Origin: Palleronia sediminis
GTDB taxonomy: Bacteria > Pseudomonadota > Alphaproteobacteria > Rhodobacterales > Rhodobacteraceae
Length of the DNA: 62,222 bases
NCBI RefSeq assembly: GCF_004358695.1
Contig: NZ_SNAA01000019.1
Coordinates: forward strand, 1 to 62,222
Direction: 5' to 3'
Shown here: positions 1 through 7,038 of the stretch, piece after piece
How positions within the stretch are numbered: the first letter of the stretch is position 1
How the letters are laid out: every line of letters starts with the position of its first letter
The notes under the pieces: generated by a model
Databases searched by the model: none
Told to the model about the DNA's origin: nothing
What the model saw: the letters and a program-made list of their open reading frames with translations, nothing else
Position numbers and translations under genes: made by a program

Positions 1-53
1 AAAGGGGAAAGCTTGGCCATCTGCTCGTCGCTCAGCCAGTAGAGGTCGTCCAT
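1..53 (-). CDS. IS5-family transposase, N-terminal fragment
   Basis: An ATG at 53-51 starts a leftward reading frame, MDDLYWLSDEQMAKLSPF, which runs off the window edge. This matches the N-terminal start of IS5-family transposases with a DUF4096-type domain (typically M-x-D-L-Y-W-L-[ST]-D-x-Q-M). Only 17-18 residues are visible, so nothing can be said about the catalytic DDE residues or whether the copy is intact. An identical start is seen on the other edge at 62172. Confidence 0.8.
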   Translation of the reverse strand, partial: MDDLYWLSDEQMAKLSP

Positions 54-116
54 GTCACCGCTCCGTTTTTCGGGCCGTGAATCACGCCGAACAGCAACAA
101 TCAATGCATCCTGACC
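1..116 (-). mobile_element. IS5-family insertion sequence, partial (left window edge)
   Basis: Positions 3-121 are the exact reverse complement of 62104-62222, so the two window edges carry the same element end in opposite orientation. The piece contains the IS end, an upstream region of about 60 bases and the first codons of a leftward transposase. The outer boundary is placed at the CTAG at 117-120, because both copies abut CTAG, a target typical of the IS427-like group of the IS5 family. The rest of the element lies outside the window. The subgroup is inferred from the target and the transposase N-terminus. Confidence 0.85.
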
Positions 117-154
117 CTAGGGTGGGTGTCGGGTTGAAAAGGGAAACGGGACCG

Positions 155-874
155 ATGCTGGCCGGACTTATTCTGCTATCCGTGATGGGCGCCTTTGCGC
201 TGCCCGTGATGATGAACGACCACGACGACGACGGGTCGGACGACGCGGCGGGCGCGCGCGACGGCACCGACGACGCGGGGCGGGGCGATCTTCTGGACGA
301 GATCGCGCCGCGCCCGCCGGTGCCCTGCACGGTCGAGACCGGGCCGGACGACGTCGCGCCGACCGATCCCGAGGGCGGCGGGGCGGGCGGCACGCCCCCG
401 GACGAGGTCGCCTTGCCCGACGATCCGCTGATCGACACGCCGCCGCCGGGTACTCATGTGGTCGAGGGGTTCGATCCGACGGAACAGGTGCTGACGTTGC
501 GCCTGCCGGTCGACGCCTCGGATTTCCATATCGACGATGGCGACCCGGACGCGGTGCCGCCGGTCGCGCCGAGCATCGGCTTTGCCTATCCCGACGGGGC
601 GGTGACGCTCCTGTTTCCGGGGCTGGGCCTTGCCCCCGACGACGCGGTGATGGTCGAGCGGATCGACGGCACGGGCGATCCGCAGACGGTCGAGCAGATG
701 CTGTCCGACGAGGGCGTGATCCAGCCCACCGATCCCGACCCCAATGCCCTTTTGCTCGAGCCCGAGGACGCGGGATGCGGCAGGGGCGACACCGGCGGCG
801 ACCCGCCGGGCACCGATCTGGAGCCCGATTTCAGCCTCGCCCCCGCGCCGCCGGACCCGTTCGCCCGGATCTAG
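155..874 (+). CDS. acidic N-terminally anchored or secreted protein with RTX-type module
   Basis: About 239 residues. A hydrophobic N-terminal segment (residues 1-20) is followed by an Asp-rich stretch (DHDDDGSDD) and a Pro/Asp/Gly-rich region. The middle part (VVEGFDPTEQVLTL ... DGAVTLLFPGLGLAPDDAVMV) resembles the small module that recurs in Rhodobacteraceae RTX/hemolysin-type proteins. No GGxGxD calcium repeats are present. The ATG at 155 was chosen because the longer frame would begin at 77 inside the IS end, and the hydrophobic segment starts at 155. A TTG at 134 is an alternative. The IS ends only 34 bases upstream, so the native promoter, and perhaps original N-terminal codons, may be lost. 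Its TAG stop shares the CTAG at 871-874 with the convergent gene. Function unknown. Confidence 0.55.
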   Translation: MLAGLILLSVMGAFALPVMMNDHDDDGSDDAAGARDGTDDAGRGDLLDEIAPRPPVPCTVETGPDDVAPTDPEGGGAGGTPPDEVALPDDPLIDTPPPGTHVVEGFDPTEQVLTLRLPVDASDFHIDDGDPDAVPPVAPSIGFAYPDGAVTLLFPGLGLAPDDAVMVERIDGTGDPQTVEQMLSDEGVIQPTDPDPNALLLEPEDAGCGRGDTGGDPPGTDLEPDFSLAPAPPDPFARI

Positions 875-1386
875 GGGGTGGGCGCCCATTCGGTAGGCGC
901 GGTGCTGTAGGGGATGTAAAGCGGGTGCTTGGGGTGGCCGTCCTTGGTCAGCCCCAGATGGTTCAGCGTCACGCCCTGCGCGCGCATCAGTGCCTCGACC
1001 GCGGGGCCGCGCCCCAGCAAAGAGCCATGCGTGCCCCAGGCGCAAACCGTCCGGTCCGCCCAGGCGCAGCCCGCGACGATGGCGGCGTCATTGGCCGCGC
1101 CCACCGGGTCGGCCACGCGGCGCAGCTCGCGCGGGTCGGTGGCGCGCCAGGCAAAGATGTTGCACACCCGAAAGCCCCCGAACCCCAGCGCCCGCGCCCG
1201 CCTTTCGCACCGCTCGACGGTGGGGTCGTTCTGGATCTCGGTCGCGGTCGAGGGGTTCAGCATCACGAACAGCGCCCGCGCGCCGCCGGCGTCCCAGATG
1301 CGCGTCAGCTCGAACCGGTAATGCTCGCAATCGGAGTAGATCGCGACGCTGTCGGCGTCGCCCTTGCGGTGCGCGCGGGTAATCAT
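871..1386 (-). CDS. DUF1643 domain protein
   Basis: 171 residues. The pattern of [12 protein letters not shown] near the N-terminus, the [12 protein letters not shown] motif, [12 protein letters not shown], and a C-terminal GHPKHPLYI matches the DUF1643 family, whose biochemical function is not established. The ATG at 1386 overlaps the TGA of truB as ATGA, so it is the last gene of a leftward rbfA - glycosidase - truB - DUF1643 operon and is probably translationally coupled to truB. The stop codon lies in a CTAG palindrome that also supplies the stop of the facing gene. Confidence 0.85.
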   Translation of the reverse strand: MITRAHRKGDADSVAIYSDCEHYRFELTRIWDAGGARALFVMLNPSTATEIQNDPTVERCERRARALGFGGFRVCNIFAWRATDPRELRRVADPVGAANDAAIVAGCAWADRTVCAWGTHGSLLGRGPAVEALMRAQGVTLNHLGLTKDGHPKHPLYIPYSTAPTEWAPTP

Positions 1387-2294
1387 GCCCCGCGGTTGAG
1401 CACGCGCGCGGGGTGGAAATGGCCGGCGCGATAGACGCCGACGGCCAGCGCGGTGCCGCCATGCGCGGCCCAGGCCTGTTCGCCAAAATCGGCCTGCGAG
1501 GCGATGACCTCGGCCGGGTTGCCATGGGCGAGGCGGGCCGCCGCCAGTGCCGTCACGTCGCAGCGCGGCAGATCGGCCAGCCCGTCCTCGATCGGGCGCA
1601 GCAGCGTGTCGAGTTCGGGCGTGCGCGCCAGCCGCTCGATCGTGTCGAGCGTCGCGGCGCCCTCGACATCGAACGGGCCCGACCACACCCGGCGCAGCGC
1701 CGTGACATGGCCCAGACACCCGAGCGCTGCGCCAAGATCGCGGGCCACCGAGCGTACATAGCCCCCCTTGCCGCAAACCATGCGCAGGCGCGCGGTATCC
1801 GCGTCGGGCCGGTCGATCAGCTCGATCTCGTCGATCCAGATCGGCCTTGCGGCCAGTTCGGGCGGCGCGCCGTCACGCGCAAGGTCATAGGCGCGCGCCC
1901 CGTCCACCTTGACCGCCGAGAAGGTCGGCGGAACCTGCGCGATCTCGCCGCGAAAGGCCCCGAGAGCGTCGCGGATGGCCTCGTCCGAGGGGCGGGCGTC
2001 GCTTTGCGCGATCACCTCGCCCGCGGCGTCGTCGGTCGTGGTCGCGGCGCCGAGGCGCATCGTGAAATCATAGGCCTTGAGCCCGTCCGTCACGAGGCTC
2101 ACGGTCTTGGTCGCCTCGCCCAACGCGACGGCCAGCAGCCCCGTCGCATCGGGGTCGAGCGTGCCCGCATGGCCGGCCTTTTTCGCGTCGAAGGCCCAGC
2201 GAACCTTGGACACGACATCGGTCGAGCCGATACCCGCGGGCTTGTCGACGATGACCCAGCCGCTGATGTCGCGCCCCTTGCGCCTACGTCCCAT
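1383..2294 (-). CDS. truB: tRNA pseudouridine(55) synthase TruB
   Basis: 303 residues, usual length. It converts U55 of tRNAs to pseudouridine in the T-loop. The signature [13 protein letters not shown] at residues 42-54 carries the catalytic Asp47, and the N-terminal [13 protein letters not shown] and the [15 protein letters not shown] region are typical. The ATG at 2294 was chosen because [13 protein letters not shown] is the normal TruB beginning and because it overlaps the preceding gene's TGA as ATGA. Pairing of rbfA with truB is a common bacterial arrangement (ribosome and tRNA maturation). Here one extra gene lies between them. Confidence 0.97.
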   Translation of the reverse strand: MGRRRKGRDISGWVIVDKPAGIGSTDVVSKVRWAFDAKKAGHAGTLDPDATGLLAVALGEATKTVSLVTDGLKAYDFTMRLGAATTTDDAAGEVIAQSDARPSDEAIRDALGAFRGEIAQVPPTFSAVKVDGARAYDLARDGAPPELAARPIWIDEIELIDRPDADTARLRMVCGKGGYVRSVARDLGAALGCLGHVTALRRVWSGPFDVEGAATLDTIERLARTPELDTLLRPIEDGLADLPRCDVTALAAARLAHGNPAEVIASQADFGEQAWAAHGGTALAVGVYRAGHFHPARVLNRGA

Positions 2295-3043
2295 CAGCCG
2301 CGATCCCGCACGGTGCCGATGATCGGGCCCATCGGCAGGCCCAGGTCGTCGCGCCCGGTCTCGGGCGCGAAAAGGCGCGACACGCTGCCGTCGAGATACA
2401 GCGCGTTCGGCGTCCCGAGCGCGTCGCGAAAGAACCGGGCGAAGTGGTGGAAATTCACCCGCTCGCCCGAAATGACCAGCCACGCCGTGCGCCCGTCATC
2501 GCTGACCCCGACGCCGTTGCGGATGTTCAGGGAATCCGAATCCGCGATGAAACGGGGATGCAACGCGCCGTCGATGACCAGCATCGGCCCAGACTGGGTG
2601 GCAAAGGCGCAATCGGGCGGCGCGGCGGCATAGGCACGGCTTTCGACGATCTCGGCGCTGTCGTCATGCAGGCACAGCACACCGTTGGGCAGCAGTCCGA
2701 AATTGCCCGGCCCGTCCGAGGTGACGACGCGCATCGTCTCGGTACCGTCCTCGATGTAATGGCCGACGGGCGCGCGATCGGGGTGATACATGCCCGCGTT
2801 CATCGCCACGCCCAGCGCCTGACCCTGCTCGGCCAGCGCCGCGTCGAGATTGCGAAAGCTGCCATAGGGCACGCCGTTCTCGTCATACAGCCACAGCCGC
2901 AGGGTCTCGCGGTTCAGGTCGATCTCGCAGGCGGTGAACCGGGCGCCGTCGAACACCCGCTCGGAACAGGGCGCGGCGTCATCTGCCGCGACGGGACCGG
3001 CGACCAGCGCCAGCGCGGCGAGCGCGATGGCCCGCCCGATCAT
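2294..3043 (-). CDS. secreted phosphodiester glycosidase-family (NAGPA domain) protein
   Basis: 249 residues with a cleavable signal peptide (about residues 1-20, [20 protein letters not shown]). The remainder matches the NAGPA/DUF2233 family (phosphodiester glycosidase): [37 protein letters not shown] and the closing [14 protein letters not shown] motif. Family members hydrolyse phosphodiester-linked sugars, and the substrate here cannot be told. It probably acts in the periplasm. It overlaps rbfA upstream and truB downstream by ATGA junctions, so it is co-transcribed with cytoplasmic RNA-maturation genes. Confidence 0.88.
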   Translation of the reverse strand: MIGRAIALAALALVAGPVAADDAAPCSERVFDGARFTACEIDLNRETLRLWLYDENGVPYGSFRNLDAALAEQGQALGVAMNAGMYHPDRAPVGHYIEDGTETMRVVTSDGPGNFGLLPNGVLCLHDDSAEIVESRAYAAAPPDCAFATQSGPMLVIDGALHPRFIADSDSLNIRNGVGVSDDGRTAWLVISGERVNFHHFARFFRDALGTPNALYLDGSVSRLFAPETGRDDLGLPMGPIIGTVRDRG

Positions 3044-3465
3044 GCCGGGCCTCCGTCCTCGGGGTCGTCGCCCGCGTCGAGGTCGCGCCGCACCTCGTCG
3101 CGCTCGAGCAGCGCCCGCGTCTCGTCCATCCGGTCAAAGGTCTCGTCGATGCGGAACCGCAGGTCGGGGGTGTATTTCAACGTCAGCTCGCGCCCCACCG
3201 CGCGCCGCAACTCGGACTTGTTGCGGGCGAGTAGCGCGATGGCCTCGTCGCGATTGCCGCCGCCCAGGGGCAGCACGAAGGCCGTCGCGATCTTGAGATC
3301 GGGGCTCGTGCGCACCTCGCCCACGGTGATCGACATGCGGTTGAGATCGGGGTCGTGAATATCGCCGCGATTGAGCACATCGGCCAGCGTGCGGCGGATG
3401 AGTTCCCCCACACGAAGCTGACGTTGCGACGGGCCCGAGCCCTCGGAGTAGCGTGATTTGGCCAT
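3040..3465 (-). CDS. rbfA: 30S ribosome-binding factor RbfA
   Basis: 141 residues. It helps late maturation of the 16S rRNA 5' end and cold adaptation. The N-terminal [19 protein letters not shown], then [25 protein letters not shown] and the [17 protein letters not shown] motif of the KH-like fold are clear. MAKSRYSEG at 3465 is preferred over MRG at 3474 because it is the usual alphaproteobacterial start and has a GCGGGG stretch in front. First gene of the leftward operon, divergent from dapB across about 110 bases. Confidence 0.95.
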   Translation of the reverse strand: MAKSRYSEGSGPSQRQLRVGELIRRTLADVLNRGDIHDPDLNRMSITVGEVRTSPDLKIATAFVLPLGGGNRDEAIALLARNKSELRRAVGRELTLKYTPDLRFRIDETFDRMDETRALLERDEVRRDLDAGDDPEDGGPA

Positions 3466-3492
3466 GCCCCGCATCTAAGCGGCACCCGGCAG

Positions 3493-3516
3493 GGGCGCAA
3501 CACCGCCGTTGCGCCC
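3493..3516. other. perfect 9-bp hairpin between rbfA and dapB
   Basis: GGGCGCAAC (3493-3501) and GTTGCGCCC (3508-3516) are perfect complements around a six-base loop, in the divergent rbfA/dapB promoter region. There is no T-run. It could be an operator palindrome, a 5'UTR hairpin or chance; nothing in the sequence decides. Confidence 0.4.
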
Positions 3517-3576
3517 TCGGGGCGCGCGCGGTAGCCCGCGTGACGGGCTTGTGATCTTGCGAAAGGAACGCGCGCG

Positions 3577-4383
3577 ATGGTGACGATGGCGGTGGCGGGC
3601 GTATCGGGCCGGATGGGCCGGATGCTGGTCGACAGGATCGACGCGACCGAGGGTGCGACCCTGGCGGCCGTGCTGGAACGGCCGGGGCATGACTGGATCG
3701 ACGCCGATCTCGGCACCGCCCTCGGCGGTAGGCCGCGCGGGCTGGTCGTGGGCAGCGATACGGATGCCGCTCTGGATGCGGCCGAGGTGTTGGTCGATTT
3801 CACTGCGCCCGCCGCCACGGTGGCCTTTGCGCAGGCCGCCGCGCGACTGGGGCGCGGCCATGTCATCGGCACGACCGGGTTTGCCCCCGGCGATATCGAG
3901 GCCATCGACGCGGCCGCCGCGGCCGGTGCGACCATCGTGCGCGCTGGCAACATGAGCCTCGGCGTGAACCTGCTCGCGCGGGTCGTCGAACAGGTGGCGC
4001 GCGCGCTGGGCGAGGGGTTCGATATCGAGATCGTCGAGGCCCATCACCGCCACAAGGTCGACGCGCCCTCGGGCACGGCACTGATGCTGGGCGAGGCCGC
4101 GGCGCGGGGGCGCGGCGTGTCGCTCGACGCGGTCGCCGATCGCGGGCGCGACGGGATGACCGGCGCGCGCCGCCCCGGCGCCATCGGTTTCGCCGCGATC
4201 CGGGGCGGCGATATCGTGGGCGAACACGAGGTGATGTTCGCGGGCGAGGGCGAGACCATCGCGCTCAGCCACCGCGCGACCGATCGCGGCCTGTTCGCCC
4301 GCGGCGCGGTGCGGGCCGCGCTCTGGGCCGCGGACCGTCCCGCGGGCCATTACGACATGATGGACGTTCTGGGTCTGAACTAG
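3577..4383 (+). CDS. dapB: 4-hydroxy-tetrahydrodipicolinate reductase DapB
   Basis: 268 residues, normal length. NAD(P)H-dependent reduction in the lysine/meso-diaminopimelate pathway, cytoplasmic. The dinucleotide-binding GVSGRMGR is at residues 8-15, DFTAPAAT near 74-81, IGTTG near 97-101, and the signature EAHHRHKVDAPSGTA at 154-168 holds the active-site His and Lys. An AAAGGA ribosome-binding site lies about ten bases before the ATG. Its TAG stop is part of a CTAG (4380-4383). The IS481 element follows 41 bases downstream and does not touch the gene. Confidence 0.97.
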   Translation: MVTMAVAGVSGRMGRMLVDRIDATEGATLAAVLERPGHDWIDADLGTALGGRPRGLVVGSDTDAALDAAEVLVDFTAPAATVAFAQAAARLGRGHVIGTTGFAPGDIEAIDAAAAAGATIVRAGNMSLGVNLLARVVEQVARALGEGFDIEIVEAHHRHKVDAPSGTALMLGEAAARGRGVSLDAVADRGRDGMTGARRPGAIGFAAIRGGDIVGEHEVMFAGEGETIALSHRATDRGLFARGAVRAALWAADRPAGHYDMMDVLGLN

Positions 4384-4418
4384 ACGTTTCGCCCGCGTGT
4401 TCCCCGCGCGGCGCGACC

Positions 4419-4424
4419 GCTAGA
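4419..4424. repeat. IS481 target-site duplication, left copy
   Basis: GCTAGA, identical to 5442-5447 at the other end of the element. Read on the minus strand it gives TCTAGC, which contains the TAG that ends the transposase frame. Confidence 0.9.
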
Positions 4425-5364
4425 TGTGAGTTCTCATCAGGTCGTTCACCCTTTTCAGGGGTGGCAGGCCGCTGAGGGCGGAATGTGGCCTTGAACGGTT
4501 GAACCAGTCAAGCCAGCGGGGCAGGTCGGCGTTTCTCGCTGCCGACGACGGGTGGGCGAGACCGTAGGCCCATTCGCGCAGGAGGGTCTGGATGAACCTC
4601 TCCGCCTTGCCATTGGTCCTTGGCGTGTAGGGCCGTGTGAAGATGTGCCGAAGGCGTAGAAGGCGCAGGGCCTTGGCAAAGCGGCGGGAGCGGTAGGCGG
4701 AGCCGTTGTCGGTCATCACCCTTTCGGCGAGGATGCCATGGCCGCGGAACCAGCGCAGGGCACGCAGCAGGAACGCCGTGGCGGTGTCCTTTCGCTCATC
4801 CGCCAGCACCTCGACATAGGCGAGCCGGGTCGCGTCATCGACCGCGACATGCACGAAGTCCCAGCCCGCGCCGCGATTGCGGCATCCTGTCCGGGTGCCG
4901 GTGGCGCGGTGGCCGGGCCGGTCGAAGCGCCCGAGCTTCTTGATGTCGAGATGGATCAGCTCGCCCGGACGCGCGCGCTGGTAGCGTCGCACGGGTTCGG
5001 GCGGATCGAGCCGGTCCAGCCGACCCATCCCCGACCGGGCGAGCCACCGGGCCACGGTGGAGCGGGCGAGACCCAGCCTGGCCGCGATCTCCGCCCCCGT
5101 CAGGCGCAGGCTCCGGCGCAGATGCAGGATCAGCGCGACCAGGCGATCCGGCAACCGTCCCGACACGCGGGCGGGCGCGCTTGCGCGATTAGACAGCGCC
5201 GCGCGCCCGCCCGCGCGGAACCGCGCCAGCCACTTGCGGACGGTGCGCAGCGAAACCCCGAACGCCTCGGCCACATCCGAAGCCCTCTGCCCCGCCCGCA
5301 CGCGGGACACGATCTGTTCTCGACTGTAGACGGTAAGGCGGGCACCATGATGCGGGTTGTTCAT
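4420..5364 (-). CDS. IS481-family transposase
   Basis: 314 residues from the ATG at 5364. An N-terminal helix-turn-helix (about 15-48, REQIVSRV...VSLRTVRKWLARF) and a second HTH-like part (about 85-112) precede an rve/integrase-core catalytic domain. The DDE triad is read as Asp140 (HLDIKKL), Asp219 (VMTDNGSAY) and Glu255 (NGKAERFIQ), followed by YTPRTNGKAERF and NRSRPHSAL motifs of the family. An upstream in-frame ATG at 5424 would lie almost at the IS end, so 5364 is preferred. The last codon and the TAG stop lie at 4425-4420, partly beyond the inverted repeat, so the stop is supplied by the target duplication. Confidence 0.93.
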   Translation of the reverse strand: MNNPHHGARLTVYSREQIVSRVRAGQRASDVAEAFGVSLRTVRKWLARFRAGGRAALSNRASAPARVSGRLPDRLVALILHLRRSLRLTGAEIAARLGLARSTVARWLARSGMGRLDRLDPPEPVRRYQRARPGELIHLDIKKLGRFDRPGHRATGTRTGCRNRGAGWDFVHVAVDDATRLAYVEVLADERKDTATAFLLRALRWFRGHGILAERVMTDNGSAYRSRRFAKALRLLRLRHIFTRPYTPRTNGKAERFIQTLLREWAYGLAHPSSAARNADLPRWLDWFNRSRPHSALSGLPPLKRVNDLMRTHI

Positions 5365-5441
5365 CCTGCGAGGTCCTCGGCTGGAGTTTGGCGATTGCAG
5401 CCTAACCCCGAACAGGGTGAACAACCTTCAGAGTTTTCACA
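4425..5441 (-). mobile_element. complete IS481-family insertion sequence (1017 bp)
   Basis: The ends are imperfect inverted repeats of 28 bases (4425-4452 and 5414-5441, 21 of 28 matching), both starting TGTGA. The element is flanked by a perfect 6-bp direct repeat GCTAGA (4419-4424 and 5442-5447), read as the target duplication. One transposase fills it. Both repeats are exact and the transposase is whole, so the insertion is probably recent and the copy possibly active. It lies between dapB and the DUF1674 gene, exactly on the latter's stop codon. Confidence 0.93.
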
Positions 5442-5447
5442 GCTAGA
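5442..5447. repeat. IS481 target-site duplication, right copy
   Basis: GCTAGA, identical to 4419-4424. On the minus strand its TAG is the stop codon of the DUF1674/SDHAF4 gene, so the insertion left that gene intact. Confidence 0.9.
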
Positions 5448-5619
5448 AGTCGATGGCGATGCCCTTGCGTTCCCAGTCGCCGAAGCGGACCGGCTCGGGC
5501 CCGTCGCGGCCGCCGAGTTCGGTCGGCATCTCCGGCGCGCGGGCGGCCTTGCGCCGGGCCTCGGCCTCGTCCAGCGCGCGGCGCGCGGCAGGGGGCAGGT
5601 CGTCGCGGTCGTCGGTCAT
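5443..5619 (-). CDS. DUF1674 protein, SDHAF4-like succinate dehydrogenase assembly factor
   Basis: 58 residues ending GRDGPEPVRFGDWERKGIAIDF, the near-invariant C-terminus of DUF1674 proteins. Their mitochondrial homologue SDHAF4 binds the flavinated SdhA subunit during succinate dehydrogenase assembly. The C-terminus is complete although the IS481 element starts two bases past the stop. The ATG at 5619 has AAGGTGA about six bases upstream. The in-frame ATG at 5652 would lie ahead of the predicted transcription start, so it is rejected. Divergent from rsmB. Confidence 0.9.
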   Translation of the reverse strand: MTDDRDDLPPAARRALDEAEARRKAARAPEMPTELGGRDGPEPVRFGDWERKGIAIDF

Positions 5620-5653
5620 GGCGATCACCTTGGCTTTCCTTGGGTCCGACATC

Positions 5654-5681
5654 CATATACGTGCGCGACGCCGCCGCTCAA
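5654..5681 (-). promoter_or_regulatory. predicted sigma-70-type promoter for the DUF1674 gene
   Basis: On the minus strand TTGAGC (5681-5676), a 16-base spacer and TATATG (5659-5654). Initiation would be expected near 5646, giving a short leader to the ATG at 5619. Sequence match only. Confidence 0.5.
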
Positions 5682-5703
5682 GTCGGCCCGACCGGAGTGC
5701 GAC

Positions 5704-6966
5704 ATGACCGACCCGATCCGAAACGCGACGCTCGCGCTCTTGTGCGACGTGACGGACGCCCGCCGCATGATCTCGGAGGCCGCGCCCGAACGGCTGGCAT
5801 CGCTGCGCCCCGAAGGGCGCGCCGCCGCGCAGCGGCTGGCCACGGGCACCCTGCGCTGGGCCGACCGCGCCGACCGGGTGCTGGGGCCGTTCCTGCGCCG
5901 CCGCCCGTCCGAGGCGACGTTGAACGCGCTGCGGCTGGGCCTGTTCGAGATCTTCGTCGCGGGCACGGCGCCCCATGCCGCCGTCGACGGCGCGGTGGAT
6001 GCGGCGCGCACGACGGGGGGGCAGCCGTCACTGGTCAACGCGGTTCTGCGCAATATCCTGCGGCTCGACCCCGAACCGTGGTCGGCCGCCCCGGTGCCGC
6101 GCCTGCCCAAATGGCTGCGCAAGCCACTGGTCGCGGCCTGGGGCAAACAGGCCGTCGCCGCGATGGAGGATGTCTTTGCCGCCGAGCCGCCGCTCGACCT
6201 GACGGTGCGCGCCGATGCGCCCGGTTGGGCCGCGCGGCTGGGGGGCGAGCTGCTGCCCACGGGATCGGTGCGGCTGCGCGCCGTGGGACAGGTCTCGGCC
6301 CTGCCGGGATTCGCCGAGGGCGCGTGGTGGGTGCAGGATGCGGCGGCTGCGATCCCGGCGCGGCTGGTCGGCGCGGGACCGGGGATGCGCGTGCTCGACA
6401 TGTGCGCGGCGCCGGGGGGCAAGACGCTCCAGCTTACCGCGGCGGGGGCCGATGTCACGGCGCTGGACCAGTCCGAGGCACGGACCGGGAGGTTGCGCGA
6501 GAACCTCGCGCGCTGCGGGCTCGAGGCGCGGGTCGTCGTGGGCGATGCGCTGACCCATGAGGACGCGCCCTTCGACGCGATCCTGCTCGACGCGCCCTGC
6601 ACCGCGACGGGCACGATCCGGCGCCATCCCGACCTGCCCCATGTCAAGGCGGGGCAGGATCTCGACGCGCCGGTGGCGCTTCAGGCGCGGCTGATCGACC
6701 GGGCGCTGGGCCTGCTGAAACCGGGCGGGCGGCTCGTCTATTGCGTCTGTTCACTCCTCCCCGCCGAGGGCGAAGAGCAGATCGCTGCCGCGCTGGCCCG
6801 CCATCCGGGGCTGTCCGCCGGCCTGCCCGAGACGCTGCCCGACGGCATCGAGCCCGATTGGCGGGCCGAGACCGGCCTGCGCCTGCGCCCCGATCACTGG
6901 GCCGGGCGGGGCGGGATCGACGGGTTCTTCATCGCGACCCTGACGATGCGGGGCGATGCCGGATGA
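5704..6966 (+). CDS. rsmB: 16S rRNA m5C967-type methyltransferase, RsmB/NOP family
   Basis: 420 residues. SAM-dependent cytosine-C5 methylation of 16S rRNA. An N-terminal NusB-like helical part (about 1-130, ARRMISEAAPERL ... LRLGLFEIFVAG ... VNAVLRNILR) precedes the Rossmann methyltransferase. Visible motifs are VLDMCAAPGGKTLQL (SAM), LDQSEAR, DAPCTATGTIRRHPD with one conserved Cys, and YCVCSLLPAEGEEQ with the catalytic-type Cys. The ATG at 5704 (MTDPIRNATL) was chosen over longer frames because those run back through the IS. The motif VI Pro/Thr variation (YCVCS) is conservative. Confidence 0.93.
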   Translation: MTDPIRNATLALLCDVTDARRMISEAAPERLASLRPEGRAAAQRLATGTLRWADRADRVLGPFLRRRPSEATLNALRLGLFEIFVAGTAPHAAVDGAVDAARTTGGQPSLVNAVLRNILRLDPEPWSAAPVPRLPKWLRKPLVAAWGKQAVAAMEDVFAAEPPLDLTVRADAPGWAARLGGELLPTGSVRLRAVGQVSALPGFAEGAWWVQDAAAAIPARLVGAGPGMRVLDMCAAPGGKTLQLTAAGADVTALDQSEARTGRLRENLARCGLEARVVVGDALTHEDAPFDAILLDAPCTATGTIRRHPDLPHVKAGQDLDAPVALQARLIDRALGLLKPGGRLVYCVCSLLPAEGEEQIAAALARHPGLSAGLPETLPDGIEPDWRAETGLRLRPDHWAGRGGIDGFFIATLTMRGDAG

Positions 6967-7038
6967 CGGCCCGCCCCGCCCATGGTATCACCGCCGCAAA
7001 AGACATCGCGAAAAACACACGCGAGGCGGGCGGGATTC

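Noticed and set aside
77-154. Start of the first protein at 77
   Set aside because: Those codons lie in the IS end. The hydrophobic signal-like segment starts at 155.
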